Shown here in pieces: positions 11,188 through 20,730 of a stretch of 64,000 nucleotides of DNA (its first letter is position 1; each line of letters begins with the position of its first letter). Below the pieces are notes generated by a model, which saw only the letters and a program-made list of their open reading frames with translations, made no database searches and was not told the DNA's origin. The DNA is from an uncultured Steroidobacter sp. (GTDB taxonomy: Bacteria; Pseudomonadota; Gammaproteobacteria; Steroidobacterales; Steroidobacteraceae), in contig CALMII010000009.1 of the NCBI GenBank assembly GCA_937864115.1, forward strand, positions 1 to 64,000. Reading direction: 5' to 3'. The translations under genes were made by a program, and so were the position numbers.

Positions 11188-11546
11188 CCGGCGCCCAGCG
11201 CCGCTGGCGGGTACGCCTTGCCGCTGCTGCCGAAAGGGACTTCGAATCGATCATCGCGTGGACGATCGAACATTTTGGCGAGGCGCAATCGATTGCGTAT
11301 GCCGAGACGATTGGCCTGGCAATCGAAGCCCTGGCAGAAGGACCGTCAATCCCCGGCGCGCATGACCGCGATGACATTCTCAAAGGACTGCGCAGTCTCC
11401 ACGTAGCTCGACAGGATCGAAAGGGGCGGCACTTCGTGATGTTTCGCGTCGCACGCGGAAGCACGGATGTCATCGAAGTGCTTCGTCTGCTCCATGATTC
11501 GATGGATCTTCCACGGCACTTCAGTCACGACGCCGACAAGCGCTGA
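11184..11546 (+). CDS. parE: ParE-family toxin
   Basis: This 120-residue protein belongs to the RelE/ParE fold: AAERDFESIIAWTIEHFGEAQSIAYAETI near the N-terminus, then GLRSLHVARQDRKGRHFVMFRV and a final strand DVIEVLRLLHDSMDL. Family members usually poison DNA gyrase or, less often, cleave mRNA; which target applies cannot be read from the sequence. It appears intact and is preceded by its antitoxin. Confidence 0.92.
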   Translation: MTGAQRRWRVRLAAAAERDFESIIAWTIEHFGEAQSIAYAETIGLAIEALAEGPSIPGAHDRDDILKGLRSLHVARQDRKGRHFVMFRVARGSTDVIEVLRLLHDSMDLPRHFSHDADKR

Positions 11547-11600
11547 CGCAGTCCGCTCTTCGTGACTCGCTGGCTGGGACGAACGGCCGCGGCAGAACCG

Positions 11601-13157
11601 CTACTGCGACTTCGCGTCGATCTGCTGCACCAGCCAGCGCGCCGCGGCAGCGGGCGTCAGCTTGTCGCTCTCGCGATCGACCATCATGTTGGCCTCGCGC
11701 ATGAGTTCGATGCTGACCTTGCCCAGCAATGGTTCGAGCGCCGCGCGCAGCACGGCATCGTCGGCCCGTCGCGGCGACAGCAGGATCACCGCGTCGTACG
11801 GCAGCAGTACCTGATCGGGATCGTCGAGCACCACCAGATCCTCGGCCGCGATGCGGCCGTCGCTGGAGAACGCCGAGATCACGTCGACTTCGCCGCTCGA
11901 TGCCGCCTTGTACATGAACGTGGACTGGAACTGGCGGCGCGCCGCAAAGTGCAGTCCGTAGTGATCGCGCAGCGCGCTCCATTCCGGTCGCGCGAAGAAC
12001 TCGAAGTCGCCGCCGATCTTCAGGTTCGCGGCATGCGCGGCGAGATCGCGGATCGTGCGGATGCCGAGTTCCTCGGCATGGCGGCGGCGCATCGCCAGCG
12101 CATAGGCATTCTCGAATCCCAGCGATCCGAGCAGTTCGACGCCGTAGCGCTCGTGCAGCCACTGCGCGGTGGTGCGCAGCACGATCTGCCGCGATGGCCG
12201 ATCGGTGCGTTGCATGACGTTGGCCCAGAGCGTTCCGGAGTAGTCGACGTAGACATCGATTTCGTTGCCCGCCAGGGCGCGGAAAGCAATCGCCGACCCC
12301 AGCCCGGTCTTGCGGATCGCCGGCTGGCCCTGTTCGCGAATGCGATCGGCGAGCAGCGACGACAGGATGTACTGCTCCGAGAAACTTTTCGCGCCGACCA
12401 CATAGCTCGGCGCGTCTTTCGCCAGTCGCGGTCCCACGGCGACAGCGCAGCCGAGTATCAGCAGGCCAAGCCCGAGGCTCACGCGCCAGGTGCTGCGCTT
12501 CACCGTTCCGGCTTCGATCAGGCCGAGCAACTGGTCGACCACCAGGGCCAGCAGCGCCGCCACGGCGCAGCCAAACAGCACTGCGACCCAGTTCTCCACC
12601 TGCAGGCCGGAGAAGATGTAGTTGCCGAGACTGGTCTGGCCCACGGGCGTCGACAGCGTCGCCGTGCCGATCACCCACACGGCGGACGTGCGCACGCCGG
12701 CCATGATCATGGGCGCCGCGAGCGGCAGTTCGACGCGCCACAACCGCTGCGCGTCGGTCATGCCCACGCCGCGCGCCGCTTCGATGACGGCGGGATCGAG
12801 ATTCATCACGCCGGTGATGCTGTTGCGCAGGATGGGCAGTATCGAATACAGCGTCAGCGCGAGCAGCGACGGCAGAAATCCCAGCGCGGAGAAGCCGACG
12901 CCGAACATCTGCTGCGACAGCGCCGACAGCGCCAGCAGCAGCGGATAGAACAGCGCCAGCAGCGCGATGCTCGGAATGGTCTGGACGAGACTGGCGACGG
13001 CCAGCAGCGGCCAGCGGATTCGCGCACTGCGAATCGCGAGCAACGCCAGCGGCAGGCTGATGGCGATGCCGAGCGTCAGCGCCGACGCACTGAGCAGCAC
13101 ATGCTCGCCGAGGTAGGCGGGCAGCAGATGCCACGCCGCCAGCAATCGTTCGTTCAT
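11601..13157 (-). CDS. Osmoprotectant (glycine-betaine/choline type) ABC permease fused to its substrate-binding domain
   Basis: Residues about 1-215 form a permease of the OpuC/ProW type with five or six helices and an EAA motif (IEAARGVGMTDAQRLWRVELPLAAPMIMAG). After another helix (about 228-245), residues 250-518 match the OpuAC/OsmX-like binding domain (VGAKSFSEQYILSSLLADRI, DVYVDYSGTLWANVM, DVISAFSSDGRIAAEDLVVLDD). The fusion would keep the receptor tethered to the channel. Its start overlaps the end of the ATPase gene by four bases. The substrate class is inferred from the family; quaternary ammonium compounds are most likely. Confidence 0.9.
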   Translation of the reverse strand: MNERLLAAWHLLPAYLGEHVLLSASALTLGIAISLPLALLAIRSARIRWPLLAVASLVQTIPSIALLALFYPLLLALSALSQQMFGVGFSALGFLPSLLALTLYSILPILRNSITGVMNLDPAVIEAARGVGMTDAQRLWRVELPLAAPMIMAGVRTSAVWVIGTATLSTPVGQTSLGNYIFSGLQVENWVAVLFGCAVAALLALVVDQLLGLIEAGTVKRSTWRVSLGLGLLILGCAVAVGPRLAKDAPSYVVGAKSFSEQYILSSLLADRIREQGQPAIRKTGLGSAIAFRALAGNEIDVYVDYSGTLWANVMQRTDRPSRQIVLRTTAQWLHERYGVELLGSLGFENAYALAMRRRHAEELGIRTIRDLAAHAANLKIGGDFEFFARPEWSALRDHYGLHFAARRQFQSTFMYKAASSGEVDVISAFSSDGRIAAEDLVVLDDPDQVLLPYDAVILLSPRRADDAVLRAALEPLLGKVSIELMREANMMVDRESDKLTPAAAARWLVQQIDAKSQ

Positions 13158-13954
13158 TGCGGACCTGCGCCGTTGACGGCGCGCACCTGCAGCAGCGCCT
13201 GCACGCGCTCGGCCTGACGACGCGGCATGTCCACCAGCGCGCGCACGCCTGCATCGTGATGGCCGATCAGCAGCTCGTGCGGCGCCTCGTTCGCCACGAT
13301 GCGTCCGTCGCGCATCACCACGATGCGATCGGCCAGCAACAGCGCTTCGAGCACATCATGCGTGACCATCACGGTGGTCAACTGCATCTGCTCGTGCAGA
13401 CGACGATATTGCGTGCCGAGCTGATCGCGCGTGAGCGGATCGAGCGCGCCGAACGGTTCGTCCATGAGCATGATGGCGGGACGCGACGCCAGCGCACGCG
13501 CGACGCCGACGCGCTGGCGCTGGCCGCCCGACAACTGCGCGGGCCGGCGCGTGGCGAACGTCTGTGGCAGGTCCACGAGTTCCAGCAGTTCCGTCACGCG
13601 TGCTGCGATCTGCGCCTCGCTCCACTTCAGCAGGCGCGGCGTGATGGCGATGTTCTCGGCGACGGACAGATGCGGAAACAGTCCGATGCCCTGGAACACG
13701 TAACCGATCCGACGCCGCAACCGGTATGGCTCGATGCTGGCCACCGACGTGCCGTCCACCGCGACGTCGCCGGCACTGATGTCGACCAGCCGGTTGATGG
13801 CCTTGAGCGTGGTCGTCTTGCCCGAGCCCGAAGCGCCGACCAGCGCAATGAATTCGCCGCGACGCACGGACAGCTCGATGTCGTGCACGACCGTGACCGG
13901 TCCGAACGCGACACTGACGCGATCGAGCCGGATGAAGGCGTCGGCGGCACTCAC
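13154..13954 (-). CDS. Osmoprotectant ABC transporter ATP-binding protein
   Basis: This 266-residue ABC ATPase has Walker A GASGSGKTT, signature LSGGQRQRVGVARAL, Walker B IMLMDEPFGALD and an H-loop (VMVTHD). The IEPYRLRRRIGYVFQGIGLFPHLSVAENI stretch is typical of OpuCA/OsmV-type subunits. It begins with GTG, whose bases overlap the stop of the upstream methyltransferase gene (GTGA), and it overlaps the following permease by four bases. It lacks the CBS domains found in some OpuCA proteins. Confidence 0.92.
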   Translation of the reverse strand: MSAADAFIRLDRVSVAFGPVTVVHDIELSVRRGEFIALVGASGSGKTTTLKAINRLVDISAGDVAVDGTSVASIEPYRLRRRIGYVFQGIGLFPHLSVAENIAITPRLLKWSEAQIAARVTELLELVDLPQTFATRRPAQLSGGQRQRVGVARALASRPAIMLMDEPFGALDPLTRDQLGTQYRRLHEQMQLTTVMVTHDVLEALLLADRIVVMRDGRIVANEAPHELLIGHHDAGVRALVDMPRRQAERVQALLQVRAVNGAGPQ

Positions 13955-14889
13955 GGCTCGAGCGCGATGAGGGTTCCCTGGCCGGTTTCCACCTGCACGT
14001 AGCGCGCACCCACCGGCCGGTTGCGGCCGCTTGCCACCGTCACCACTTCATCGATGGGCATGGCGCGCGCTTCTTCCACCGGTCGCGACAGGAACAGGTC
14101 GGCATGCAGCAGGCCATCGGCCTCGAAGCCGGCGGTGTCGATGCCCAGTTCGGCGAGCCGGTCCAGGCTGTTCCTGAATTCGTCGGCATCGCGAAAGCGA
14201 CGCTGCACGAACGTGGCGCCCGCGAGCCGCTCCGTCACCATGTCATGCGCCGCGAAAGCGCGGATGAACTGCTCGAAAGGAAACATGCGCAGAACGAACG
14301 ATATCACCCAGGGCGAAGTATCCATCGCATCGAGCACCTGGGCGTACGTGCGCTCGGTGACGTAACCGACGGCGCCCGTCGACAGGATGACGTTCGCACT
14401 GCCGAGCACCGCGGCCTGCGGCGCCGTCAGGCGATCGGTTTCCAGATTCGCGACGACGCCGTCTTCGAGGAGACCCACCTGCTTCGCATAGTTCACCGCG
14501 GGCTCCGATACATCGAGGCCGATGAACCGCGCCTGTCCCATCTCGGGCCAGCTTGCGTAGAAATTCCGGTCGAGGCGCGTCAGCTCGTCGGTATCGAGCG
14601 CCATCATTTCGCGACGCGTATAGCGGCCGCGCAGCGAATGGAAGTTGACCGGAAAGCGATGCACGGCGGCGTTGATGCCGTAGGAACAGCCGACATCGAG
14701 CACCCTGGGCGTCTGCCCGCGCGCCTGCACGAACGAGGACAGGATCTGCCGGATGACCGGTTCGGCGAGATCGGGAATCATGTAGTCGAGCGCGCCGAGC
14801 GCCGAGAAGTAGCTGCGCGGATCGGGCTGTACGTAGATGTCGTTGAAGTTGGCCTTCGACAGATTGATGTCGACGTAGTTCTTTTTCAT
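13951..14889 (-). CDS. Class I SAM-dependent methyltransferase-like protein
   Basis: The ATG at 14889 was chosen because it gives MKKNYVDINL with a ggagag ribosome-binding site just upstream; the frame is open further upstream but that part is arginine-rich and unlikely to be coding. The 312-residue product has a SAM-binding motif (RVLDVGCSYGINAAV) and a motif II-like acidic strand (FIGLDVSEPAV). The methylation substrate is unknown. Its stop overlaps the GTG start of the osmoprotectant ATPase, so it is translationally coupled to that transporter. It does not obviously resemble glycine/sarcosine methyltransferases, so a betaine-synthesis role is only a speculation. Confidence 0.8.
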   Translation of the reverse strand: MKKNYVDINLSKANFNDIYVQPDPRSYFSALGALDYMIPDLAEPVIRQILSSFVQARGQTPRVLDVGCSYGINAAVHRFPVNFHSLRGRYTRREMMALDTDELTRLDRNFYASWPEMGQARFIGLDVSEPAVNYAKQVGLLEDGVVANLETDRLTAPQAAVLGSANVILSTGAVGYVTERTYAQVLDAMDTSPWVISFVLRMFPFEQFIRAFAAHDMVTERLAGATFVQRRFRDADEFRNSLDRLAELGIDTAGFEADGLLHADLFLSRPVEEARAMPIDEVVTVASGRNRPVGARYVQVETGQGTLIALEP

Positions 14890-15127
14890 GAATGGCTCTC
14901 CCGGAGCTTGCCATTTCAGAACCCGCGGGCTGCACGATCGGCGCCGGATGCGGGGGCGTGGAGGACGGAACGGCGTGCCGCTGTTAGTGCGGCATTCGAA
15001 GAGTGCGTTCCGACGCGGGGCGCATGCTATCACGGGCGGGACGCCTTTCGGGGCGCAAGTCCGACATTGCGTCAGACTTCTTCCGTGAGTTTTCTCCGAT
15101 TCTTATACGACCTGGTTCTATGCAATC

Positions 15128-15163
15128 GGCCTGCCTCTCTCCATCATCGAGAGAGACAGGCCG
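15128..15163 (-). terminator. Strong hairpin after the OmpA-like gene
   Basis: The arms ggcctgcctctctc (15128-15141) and gagagagacaggcc (15150-15163) pair with one mismatch around an eight-base loop. The hairpin begins 11 bases past the end of the OmpA-like gene in its direction of transcription. There is no clear T-run after it, so it may protect the mRNA end rather than terminate on its own. Confidence 0.5.
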
Positions 15164-15173
15164 CAGAGTTCGA

Positions 15174-15986
15174 CTACTGATCCGTCGCCACGCGCTGCCC
15201 GGTCTCTTCCGTGAAGATCAGTTCGACACGGCGATTCTGCTGACGTCCTGCCGCATTGTCGTTGCTGGCCACCGGCGTGCTTTCGCCCTTGCCCAGCGAA
15301 CTGATCTGGCTGCCTGACACGCCCCGCTGCATCAGTGCCGATTGCACCGAGAGCGCGCGATTCTCGGAGAGCTGCTGGTTGAATTCATCCGAGCCGACGC
15401 TGTCGGTGTGACCTTCGATCATCACGCGACGATTCGGATCTTCCTTCAACGCCTGCGCGAGGCGATCGATGGTCGAATACGCGCCGGGCTTGAGCGTGGC
15501 CTTGCCGGTGTCGAAGAGCACATCGCCGAGCGTCAGCACCAGGCCGCGATCCGTCTTCTGTGCCTTCAGATCCTTGAGTTCCTGTTCGAGGCTTTGCGCC
15601 CGCTGTCGCGCGGCATCGGCTTCGCGGTCGCGGGCCTGCGCCAGCACGGCCTGCCGTTCGGCCTCGCCCTTCTGGATCTCTTCCTTGGCCTGAGCTTCGA
15701 GAATCTTTTCGTTGGCGATCTGCGCGTTCGTTGCCGCCAATGTCGCCTGATAGCGGATGTCCTCGACTTTGCCGCCCTTCTCCATCATGCCGTTGGCGGC
15801 ATCGAGTGCCTTGCGGGCATTGGCGACGTTCTCCGCAGCAACGCCGGCGCGCGGCGAAGATTCCACTTGCGGCACGATTGCGCGTGCGGTTTCGAGTTCG
15901 GCAATGGGTTGATCGGGTGTCGAGCTGCAAGCAGCCATCGCTGCGGCCACCGCGATGCCGAGAATGAGATGGTGTGTACGTTTCAT
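15174..15986 (-). CDS. OmpA-family lipoprotein with DUF4398 N-terminal region
   Basis: This 270-residue protein has a lipoprotein signal (AAAMAACSS, Cys20). A helical DUF4398-like region (about 25-110, ARKALDAANGMMEKGG) and a coiled coil rich in Gln/Arg/Glu follow. The C-terminal OmpA-like peptidoglycan-binding domain (about 145-262) has IEGHTDSVGSDEFNQQLSENRA and QNRRVELIF. It should anchor the outer membrane to peptidoglycan. It lies 27 bases downstream of another DUF4398 lipoprotein gene and the two are probably cotranscribed and work together. Confidence 0.92.
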   Translation of the reverse strand: MKRTHHLILGIAVAAAMAACSSTPDQPIAELETARAIVPQVESSPRAGVAAENVANARKALDAANGMMEKGGKVEDIRYQATLAATNAQIANEKILEAQAKEEIQKGEAERQAVLAQARDREADAARQRAQSLEQELKDLKAQKTDRGLVLTLGDVLFDTGKATLKPGAYSTIDRLAQALKEDPNRRVMIEGHTDSVGSDEFNQQLSENRALSVQSALMQRGVSGSQISSLGKGESTPVASNDNAAGRQQNRRVELIFTEETGQRVATDQ

Positions 15987-16013
15987 AGGTCGGACCTCGA
16001 AGAAGTTGCGCCG

Positions 16014-16403
16014 TCAGGGCTGCGCCGCGGGCCGGTTCGTTTCCTGCCGCAGCGTCTGGATGCTCGCGAGAAGTTCATCGGCGGCCTTGCGCGCAGTCGC
16101 GTTCTGCGACCTGGCGACGGCGAGCTGAGCGCTCAGCTCGGCCTGGGTCGCATAGCGTTCGGCCTTGACCTCGTCGTTGTCATCGACGGCCTTGCGCGCC
16201 TGGGCAAAGTAGTCCTTCGCCTGTTGCAGCTCGATGGCGCCGGCCTCAGAGTTGCCCAGCGTCGCCTGGGCCTGGTTGACTGCGGTTTCGCTACGCGCCA
16301 CACGCTGCTTGGTCATCTCGTTCACGCCGCCGCAGGCCGACAGCATCAGCAGCGATGAAGTCGCAGCGGCGATCAGCATCGATGATCCGGAGGAAATGCT
16401 CAT
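16014..16403 (-). CDS. DUF4398-family lipoprotein
   Basis: The ATG at 16403 was selected because it is preceded by ggagatcg and begins a proper lipoprotein signal (MSISSGSSMLIAAATSSLLMLSACGG, shown here as two pieces: MSISSGSSML and a lipobox LSAC). The open frame extends upstream without good features. The mature part of this 129-residue protein is helical and Ala/Gln-rich (QQAKDYFAQARKAVDDNDEV), typical of DUF4398. It precedes the OmpA-like lipoprotein that carries the same domain. Its precise role in the envelope is unknown. Confidence 0.82.
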   Translation of the reverse strand: MSISSGSSMLIAAATSSLLMLSACGGVNEMTKQRVARSETAVNQAQATLGNSEAGAIELQQAKDYFAQARKAVDDNDEVKAERYATQAELSAQLAVARSQNATARKAADELLASIQTLRQETNRPAAQP

Positions 16404-16603
16404 GATCGATCTCCACATCGCGTGTTGCCGCACGCGCCAGTTGAGTTGCGAAAAATGGGAGGACCCACTCCTGCAGGAAACAACGCACATTCGCAAAGGC
16501 CAGTTCCGCCCGGTAAATCAGGGTTCGCGCCGCGCGGCCCCCGTACTTTGCGCAACCGATCTTCGTCGGTAGAGTGACGACAGGTCTTTTCGGAAATCGC
16601 GTC

Positions 16604-17824
16604 ATGATCCTGCTTCGCTCGTTTCTCCTGAGTCTGGCGCTGCTGTGCATCGGCGCCTGCAGCAGCCAGGTCGGCACGCCGACGATCGGCCACTATCGCG
16701 CCACGCTCGAATTGCCCGGCGGACCGGCACCGTTCGGCCTGGACGTGGCGCGCGAAGGCGATGAAGTGGTGCTGTATCTGATCAATGGCCGCGAGCGCAC
16801 CCGCGTCCCGAATGTCACGCTACGCGACGGCGAACTCGCCGCGATGTTTCCCGGATACGAAAACTCCTTGCGCGCGACGATGCATCGCGACCGTCTCGAA
16901 GGCGCGGTCACCCTGATCAAGGCCGGCGGCGTCGAGCAGGTGATTCCGTTCAAGGCCACGCTGGGCGAGACAGGGCGCTTCTACGCCGAATCGTCCACCG
17001 ACAACGCGGATGTGGCGGGCCGCTGGGAAGTCACGTTCACCGACGACGCGGGCAAGACATCACGAGGCGTTGCGATCTTCGAGCAGACCCACGACCGCGT
17101 GACGGGCACGGTCATGACGCCGACCGGCGATCATCGATTCCTCGAAGGCCAGGTTCATGGCGACGACGTGCACCTGTCGACGTTCGCCGGCGGTCTTGCG
17201 TACCTCTACAAGCTGCGCATCGAGAATGGCGCACTGGTCGGCGAGTACTGGCAGGGACTCAAGGGTCACGAGAAAGTCTCGGCGCAACGCAACGAGGATG
17301 CAGAACTCGAACACATCGCCACGACACTGAAGTCAGACCGCTTCGATTTCACCTTCGAGGATGTCGACGGCAAGCCGGTGTCGCTGAGCGACGAACGCTT
17401 CCGCGGCAAGGTGGTACTCGTGACGCTGGGCGGTACGTGGTGTCCCAACTGCCATGACGAAGCGGCCGTCCTCGTGCCGTTCTACCAGGAGCACAAGGAT
17501 CGCGGCTTCGAGATCATTGCGCTGATGTTCGAGCGTCATGGCGAGTTCGCCAGGGCGGCCGCGGCCGTGCGCGGCTACCAGCGCGATCTGCACATCGACT
17601 ATCCGACGCTGATTGCCGGTGTCGCCGACGACGAAGATCCCGAGCGTAAACTGCCGACCTTGAGCGGCGTCTATGGCTATCCGACCAGCATCCTGATCGA
17701 TCGGCAGGGAAAGATCCGCAACGTGCACACCGGGTTCAACGGCCCCGCGACGGGGCAGCACTACGATGAGTACGTGCAGGAGTTCACGCAGCAGGTGAAT
17801 GAGCTGCTGGCGGAGACACCGTGA
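16604..17824 (+). CDS. Thioredoxin-like (TlpA-family) lipoprotein
   Basis: Starting at the ATG at 16604, the 406-residue protein has a lipoprotein signal (LLCIGACSS). A beta-rich N-terminal region of about 220 residues is not recognised. The C-terminal TlpA/ResA-like domain has GKVVLVTLGGTWCPNCHDEAAVL, with a CPNC redox pair at Cys280 and Cys283, and the cis-Pro-like YGYPTSILIDRQGKI. It would act as a thiol-disulfide exchange protein at the outside of a membrane. The partner protein is not evident in the window. Confidence 0.88.
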   Translation: MILLRSFLLSLALLCIGACSSQVGTPTIGHYRATLELPGGPAPFGLDVAREGDEVVLYLINGRERTRVPNVTLRDGELAAMFPGYENSLRATMHRDRLEGAVTLIKAGGVEQVIPFKATLGETGRFYAESSTDNADVAGRWEVTFTDDAGKTSRGVAIFEQTHDRVTGTVMTPTGDHRFLEGQVHGDDVHLSTFAGGLAYLYKLRIENGALVGEYWQGLKGHEKVSAQRNEDAELEHIATTLKSDRFDFTFEDVDGKPVSLSDERFRGKVVLVTLGGTWCPNCHDEAAVLVPFYQEHKDRGFEIIALMFERHGEFARAAAAVRGYQRDLHIDYPTLIAGVADDEDPERKLPTLSGVYGYPTSILIDRQGKIRNVHTGFNGPATGQHYDEYVQEFTQQVNELLAETP

Positions 17825-17837
17825 CCGCCTTCCTCCT

Positions 17838-17892
17838 GTAGGTCAGGCTTCAGCCTGACTTCTTCAGAAGGCCGGCTAAAGCCGGCCCCACA
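17838..17892. repeat. Family A palindromic repeat, copy 4
   Basis: The tgtaggtcaggcttcagcc palindrome and the ggccggctaaagccggcc palindrome are separated by a ttcttcagaa spacer. It lies between the converging TlpA-like and ribH genes, where two hairpins could serve both as a bidirectional terminator. Confidence 0.8.
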
Positions 17893-17903
17893 GGCAGACC
17901 TCG

Positions 17904-18750
<847 letters not shown>

Positions 18751-19779
18751 ATGACGCTTCGGGCAGGATTGATCGGCTTCGGTCTCGCAGGACGGTACTT
18801 TCACGCACCGCTGCTGACGGCTGCGGGTATCGAGCTGCGGTACGTGACGACGAGCCGCACGCAGGAACTCGCCTCCGTCCATCGCGATGCGACGGCGCTC
18901 GACTCGGCGCAGGCGCTGATCGCGCGCGACGACATCGATCTCGTCGTCATCGCGTCACCGAATCCCCTGCATGTGCCGCAGGCCCGCAGCGCCCTGCTCG
19001 CCGGCAAACATGTCGTGGTCGACAAGCCGATCAGCATCACCGCGACCGAAGCGCAGTCGCTCGCCGATCTCGCGCGCGAGCGCGGGCTGATGCTCGCGGC
19101 ATTCCAGAACCGGCGCTGGGACAGCGATTTCCTGACGATCCGCAAACTGCTGCAGGCGCAGCGGCTCGGACAGATCGTCTCCTTCCGCGCGCGCTGGGAT
19201 CGCTTTCGTCCCGCGATCGCCGATCGCTGGCGTGAACGCGACGAACCCGGCAGCGGCATGCTGTATGACCTGGGTTCGCACCTCATCGATCAGGCGCTGT
19301 GCCTGTTCGGTCGACCCGACTGGCTGCAGGCCGATGTATTCGTGCAGCGCCAGGCAGGTGTCGTCGACGACGGCTTCGAGATCCTGATGGGCAAGGGATC
19401 GCTGCGCATCTCGCTCGGCGTCGGCTCGCTCGCGGGTCCCGGCGACTTCCGTTACTGCATCCACGGCATGCAGGCGAGTTATCTCAAGCAGGGCCTGGAT
19501 CCGCAGGAAGATCAGCTCCGCGCCGGCATGACGCCGCTCGACGAGGGCTTCGGCATCGAGCCGCGGGAGCAATGGGGCACGCTGCTGTCGACCACGTCGT
19601 CGCAGCGCGAAACCATCCCCGCCGAACGCGGCCGCTGGCTGACATTCTATGAGTCCGTGAGGCAGAGTATCGCCGGCGGCACTGCCGCGCCGGTCGCTGC
19701 CGACGAGGCGCGCAACATGCTGGAGCTCATCGAAGCCGCACGCCGCAGCAGCCGCGACGGTCGACGCATCGTCTTCTGA
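18751..19779 (+). CDS. Gfo/Idh/MocA-family NAD(P)-dependent oxidoreductase
   Basis: The ATG at 18751 starts the Rossmann nucleotide-binding strand directly (LRAGLIGFGLAGRYFHAPLL) and gives 342 residues, the normal family length; an ATG three codons earlier is an alternative. Family motifs include DLVVIASPNPLHVPQARSALLAGKHVVVDKPIS, with the catalytic-type EKP/DKP lysine, and GSGMLYDLGSHLIDQAL. The substrate is not predictable; members oxidise sugars, inositols or related compounds. It is divergent from ribH and followed 31 bases later by yajQ. Confidence 0.9.
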   Translation: MTLRAGLIGFGLAGRYFHAPLLTAAGIELRYVTTSRTQELASVHRDATALDSAQALIARDDIDLVVIASPNPLHVPQARSALLAGKHVVVDKPISITATEAQSLADLARERGLMLAAFQNRRWDSDFLTIRKLLQAQRLGQIVSFRARWDRFRPAIADRWRERDEPGSGMLYDLGSHLIDQALCLFGRPDWLQADVFVQRQAGVVDDGFEILMGKGSLRISLGVGSLAGPGDFRYCIHGMQASYLKQGLDPQEDQLRAGMTPLDEGFGIEPREQWGTLLSTTSSQRETIPAERGRWLTFYESVRQSIAGGTAAPVAADEARNMLELIEAARRSSRDGRRIVF

Positions 19780-19810
19780 AACCCTCCACTCTCAACGATC
19801 CCCTACCGCC

Positions 19811-20293
19811 ATGCCCTCCTTCGACATCGTCTCCGAACTCAACGCCCACGAAGTCGCCAACGCGCTCGACCAGGCCAGCCGCGAAGTCGGCACGCGCTTC
19901 GATTTCAAGGGCACCAACGCGAAGTTCGAACTCAAGGATCTCGTCATCACGCTGTCCGCGCAGTCGGACTTCCAGCTCAAGCAGATGCTGGACATCCTGC
20001 GCCTGAAGCTCAGCAAGCGCGGCGTCGACGTGCAATGCATGAAGGTCGACGATCCCGTCGTCACCGGTTCGACCGCGAAGCAGATCGTCACGCTGCGCGA
20101 AGGCATCGACACCGAGCTGGGCAAGAAGGTGCAGCGCCTGATCAAGGATTCGAAACTGAAAGTGCAGGCCGCCATCCAGGACAAGCAGGTGCGCGTCACC
20201 GGCAAGAGCCGCGACGATCTTCAGGCCGTGATCGCGATGGTGCGCAAGGCACAGCTCGAACTGCCGATGCAGTTCACGAATTTCAGGGATTGA
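19811..20293 (+). CDS. yajQ: YajQ-family nucleotide-binding protein
   Basis: This 160-residue protein matches YajQ/DUF520 over its whole length: MPSFDIVSELNAHEVANALDQASREVGTRFDFKG (here in part), QCMKVDDPVVTGSTAKQIVTLREGID and KLKVQAAIQDKQVRVTGKSRDDLQAVIAM. In Xanthomonas and Pseudomonas, YajQ proteins bind cyclic di-GMP and act with a LysR-type regulator on virulence genes; that function is taken from the family, not seen here. Confidence 0.95.
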   Translation: MPSFDIVSELNAHEVANALDQASREVGTRFDFKGTNAKFELKDLVITLSAQSDFQLKQMLDILRLKLSKRGVDVQCMKVDDPVVTGSTAKQIVTLREGIDTELGKKVQRLIKDSKLKVQAAIQDKQVRVTGKSRDDLQAVIAMVRKAQLELPMQFTNFRD

Positions 20294-20306
20294 AGAGTAA
20301 GAGCAA

Positions 20307-20380
20307 GAGAGCCGCAAAAGACCGCATAAAAGAATTTCCCGAGCAATTGTCAGTTCTTTTTTGCGGTCTTTGCGGCCTCT
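20307..20380. repeat. Family C long inverted repeat, diverged copy
   Basis: The arms at about 20307-20333 (agagccgcaaaagaccgc) and 20354-20380 (gcggtctttgcggcctct) pair with few mismatches. The element lies between the converging yajQ and acetyltransferase genes, where it could act as a terminator for both. Confidence 0.75.
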
Positions 20381-20421
20381 CTGGCTTCCTGCGGCTCTGC
20401 TTTCCGAGGGCTGATACCGCG

Positions 20422-20712
20422 CTACGCGGAAAGCACGTCGCGGATCGACGCATCCTTGGCAAACTGCGCCTTCGCGTACGTACAGGTTGCCGTGACCTTC
20501 GTCTGCGTTGCGCGGGCCCACTGCACGAGGGTATCGAGCAGGCTGCGGCCGACACCCTGCCCGCCGAGGCTCGGGTCGACGATCGTGTGATCGATGTCGA
20601 TCAGCGCAGCATTCGTGCGGCGGTAGGTTATCTCGGCGATTCTCTTGCCCTCCTGCTCGATGTAGAAGGCACCGCGATCGTCTGTCTCTTCATGGGCGAT
20701 GGGATATTTCAT
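20422..20712 (-). CDS. Small GNAT-type N-acetyltransferase (YjdJ-like)
   Basis: This 96-residue protein is a minimal GNAT fold with the acetyl-CoA loop DPSLGGQGVGRSLLDTLVQWARATQTKVTATCTYAKAQF. The single-domain length and the ATCTYAKAQF end strand resemble the YjdJ/NATD1 group. It begins 18 bases after ndh, so it is probably the last gene of the nudix-ndh-GNAT operon. The substrate is unknown. Confidence 0.88.
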   Translation of the reverse strand: MKYPIAHEETDDRGAFYIEQEGKRIAEITYRRTNAALIDIDHTIVDPSLGGQGVGRSLLDTLVQWARATQTKVTATCTYAKAQFAKDASIRDVLSA

Positions 20713-20730
20713 GGATTCTCTCGTCGTCGA

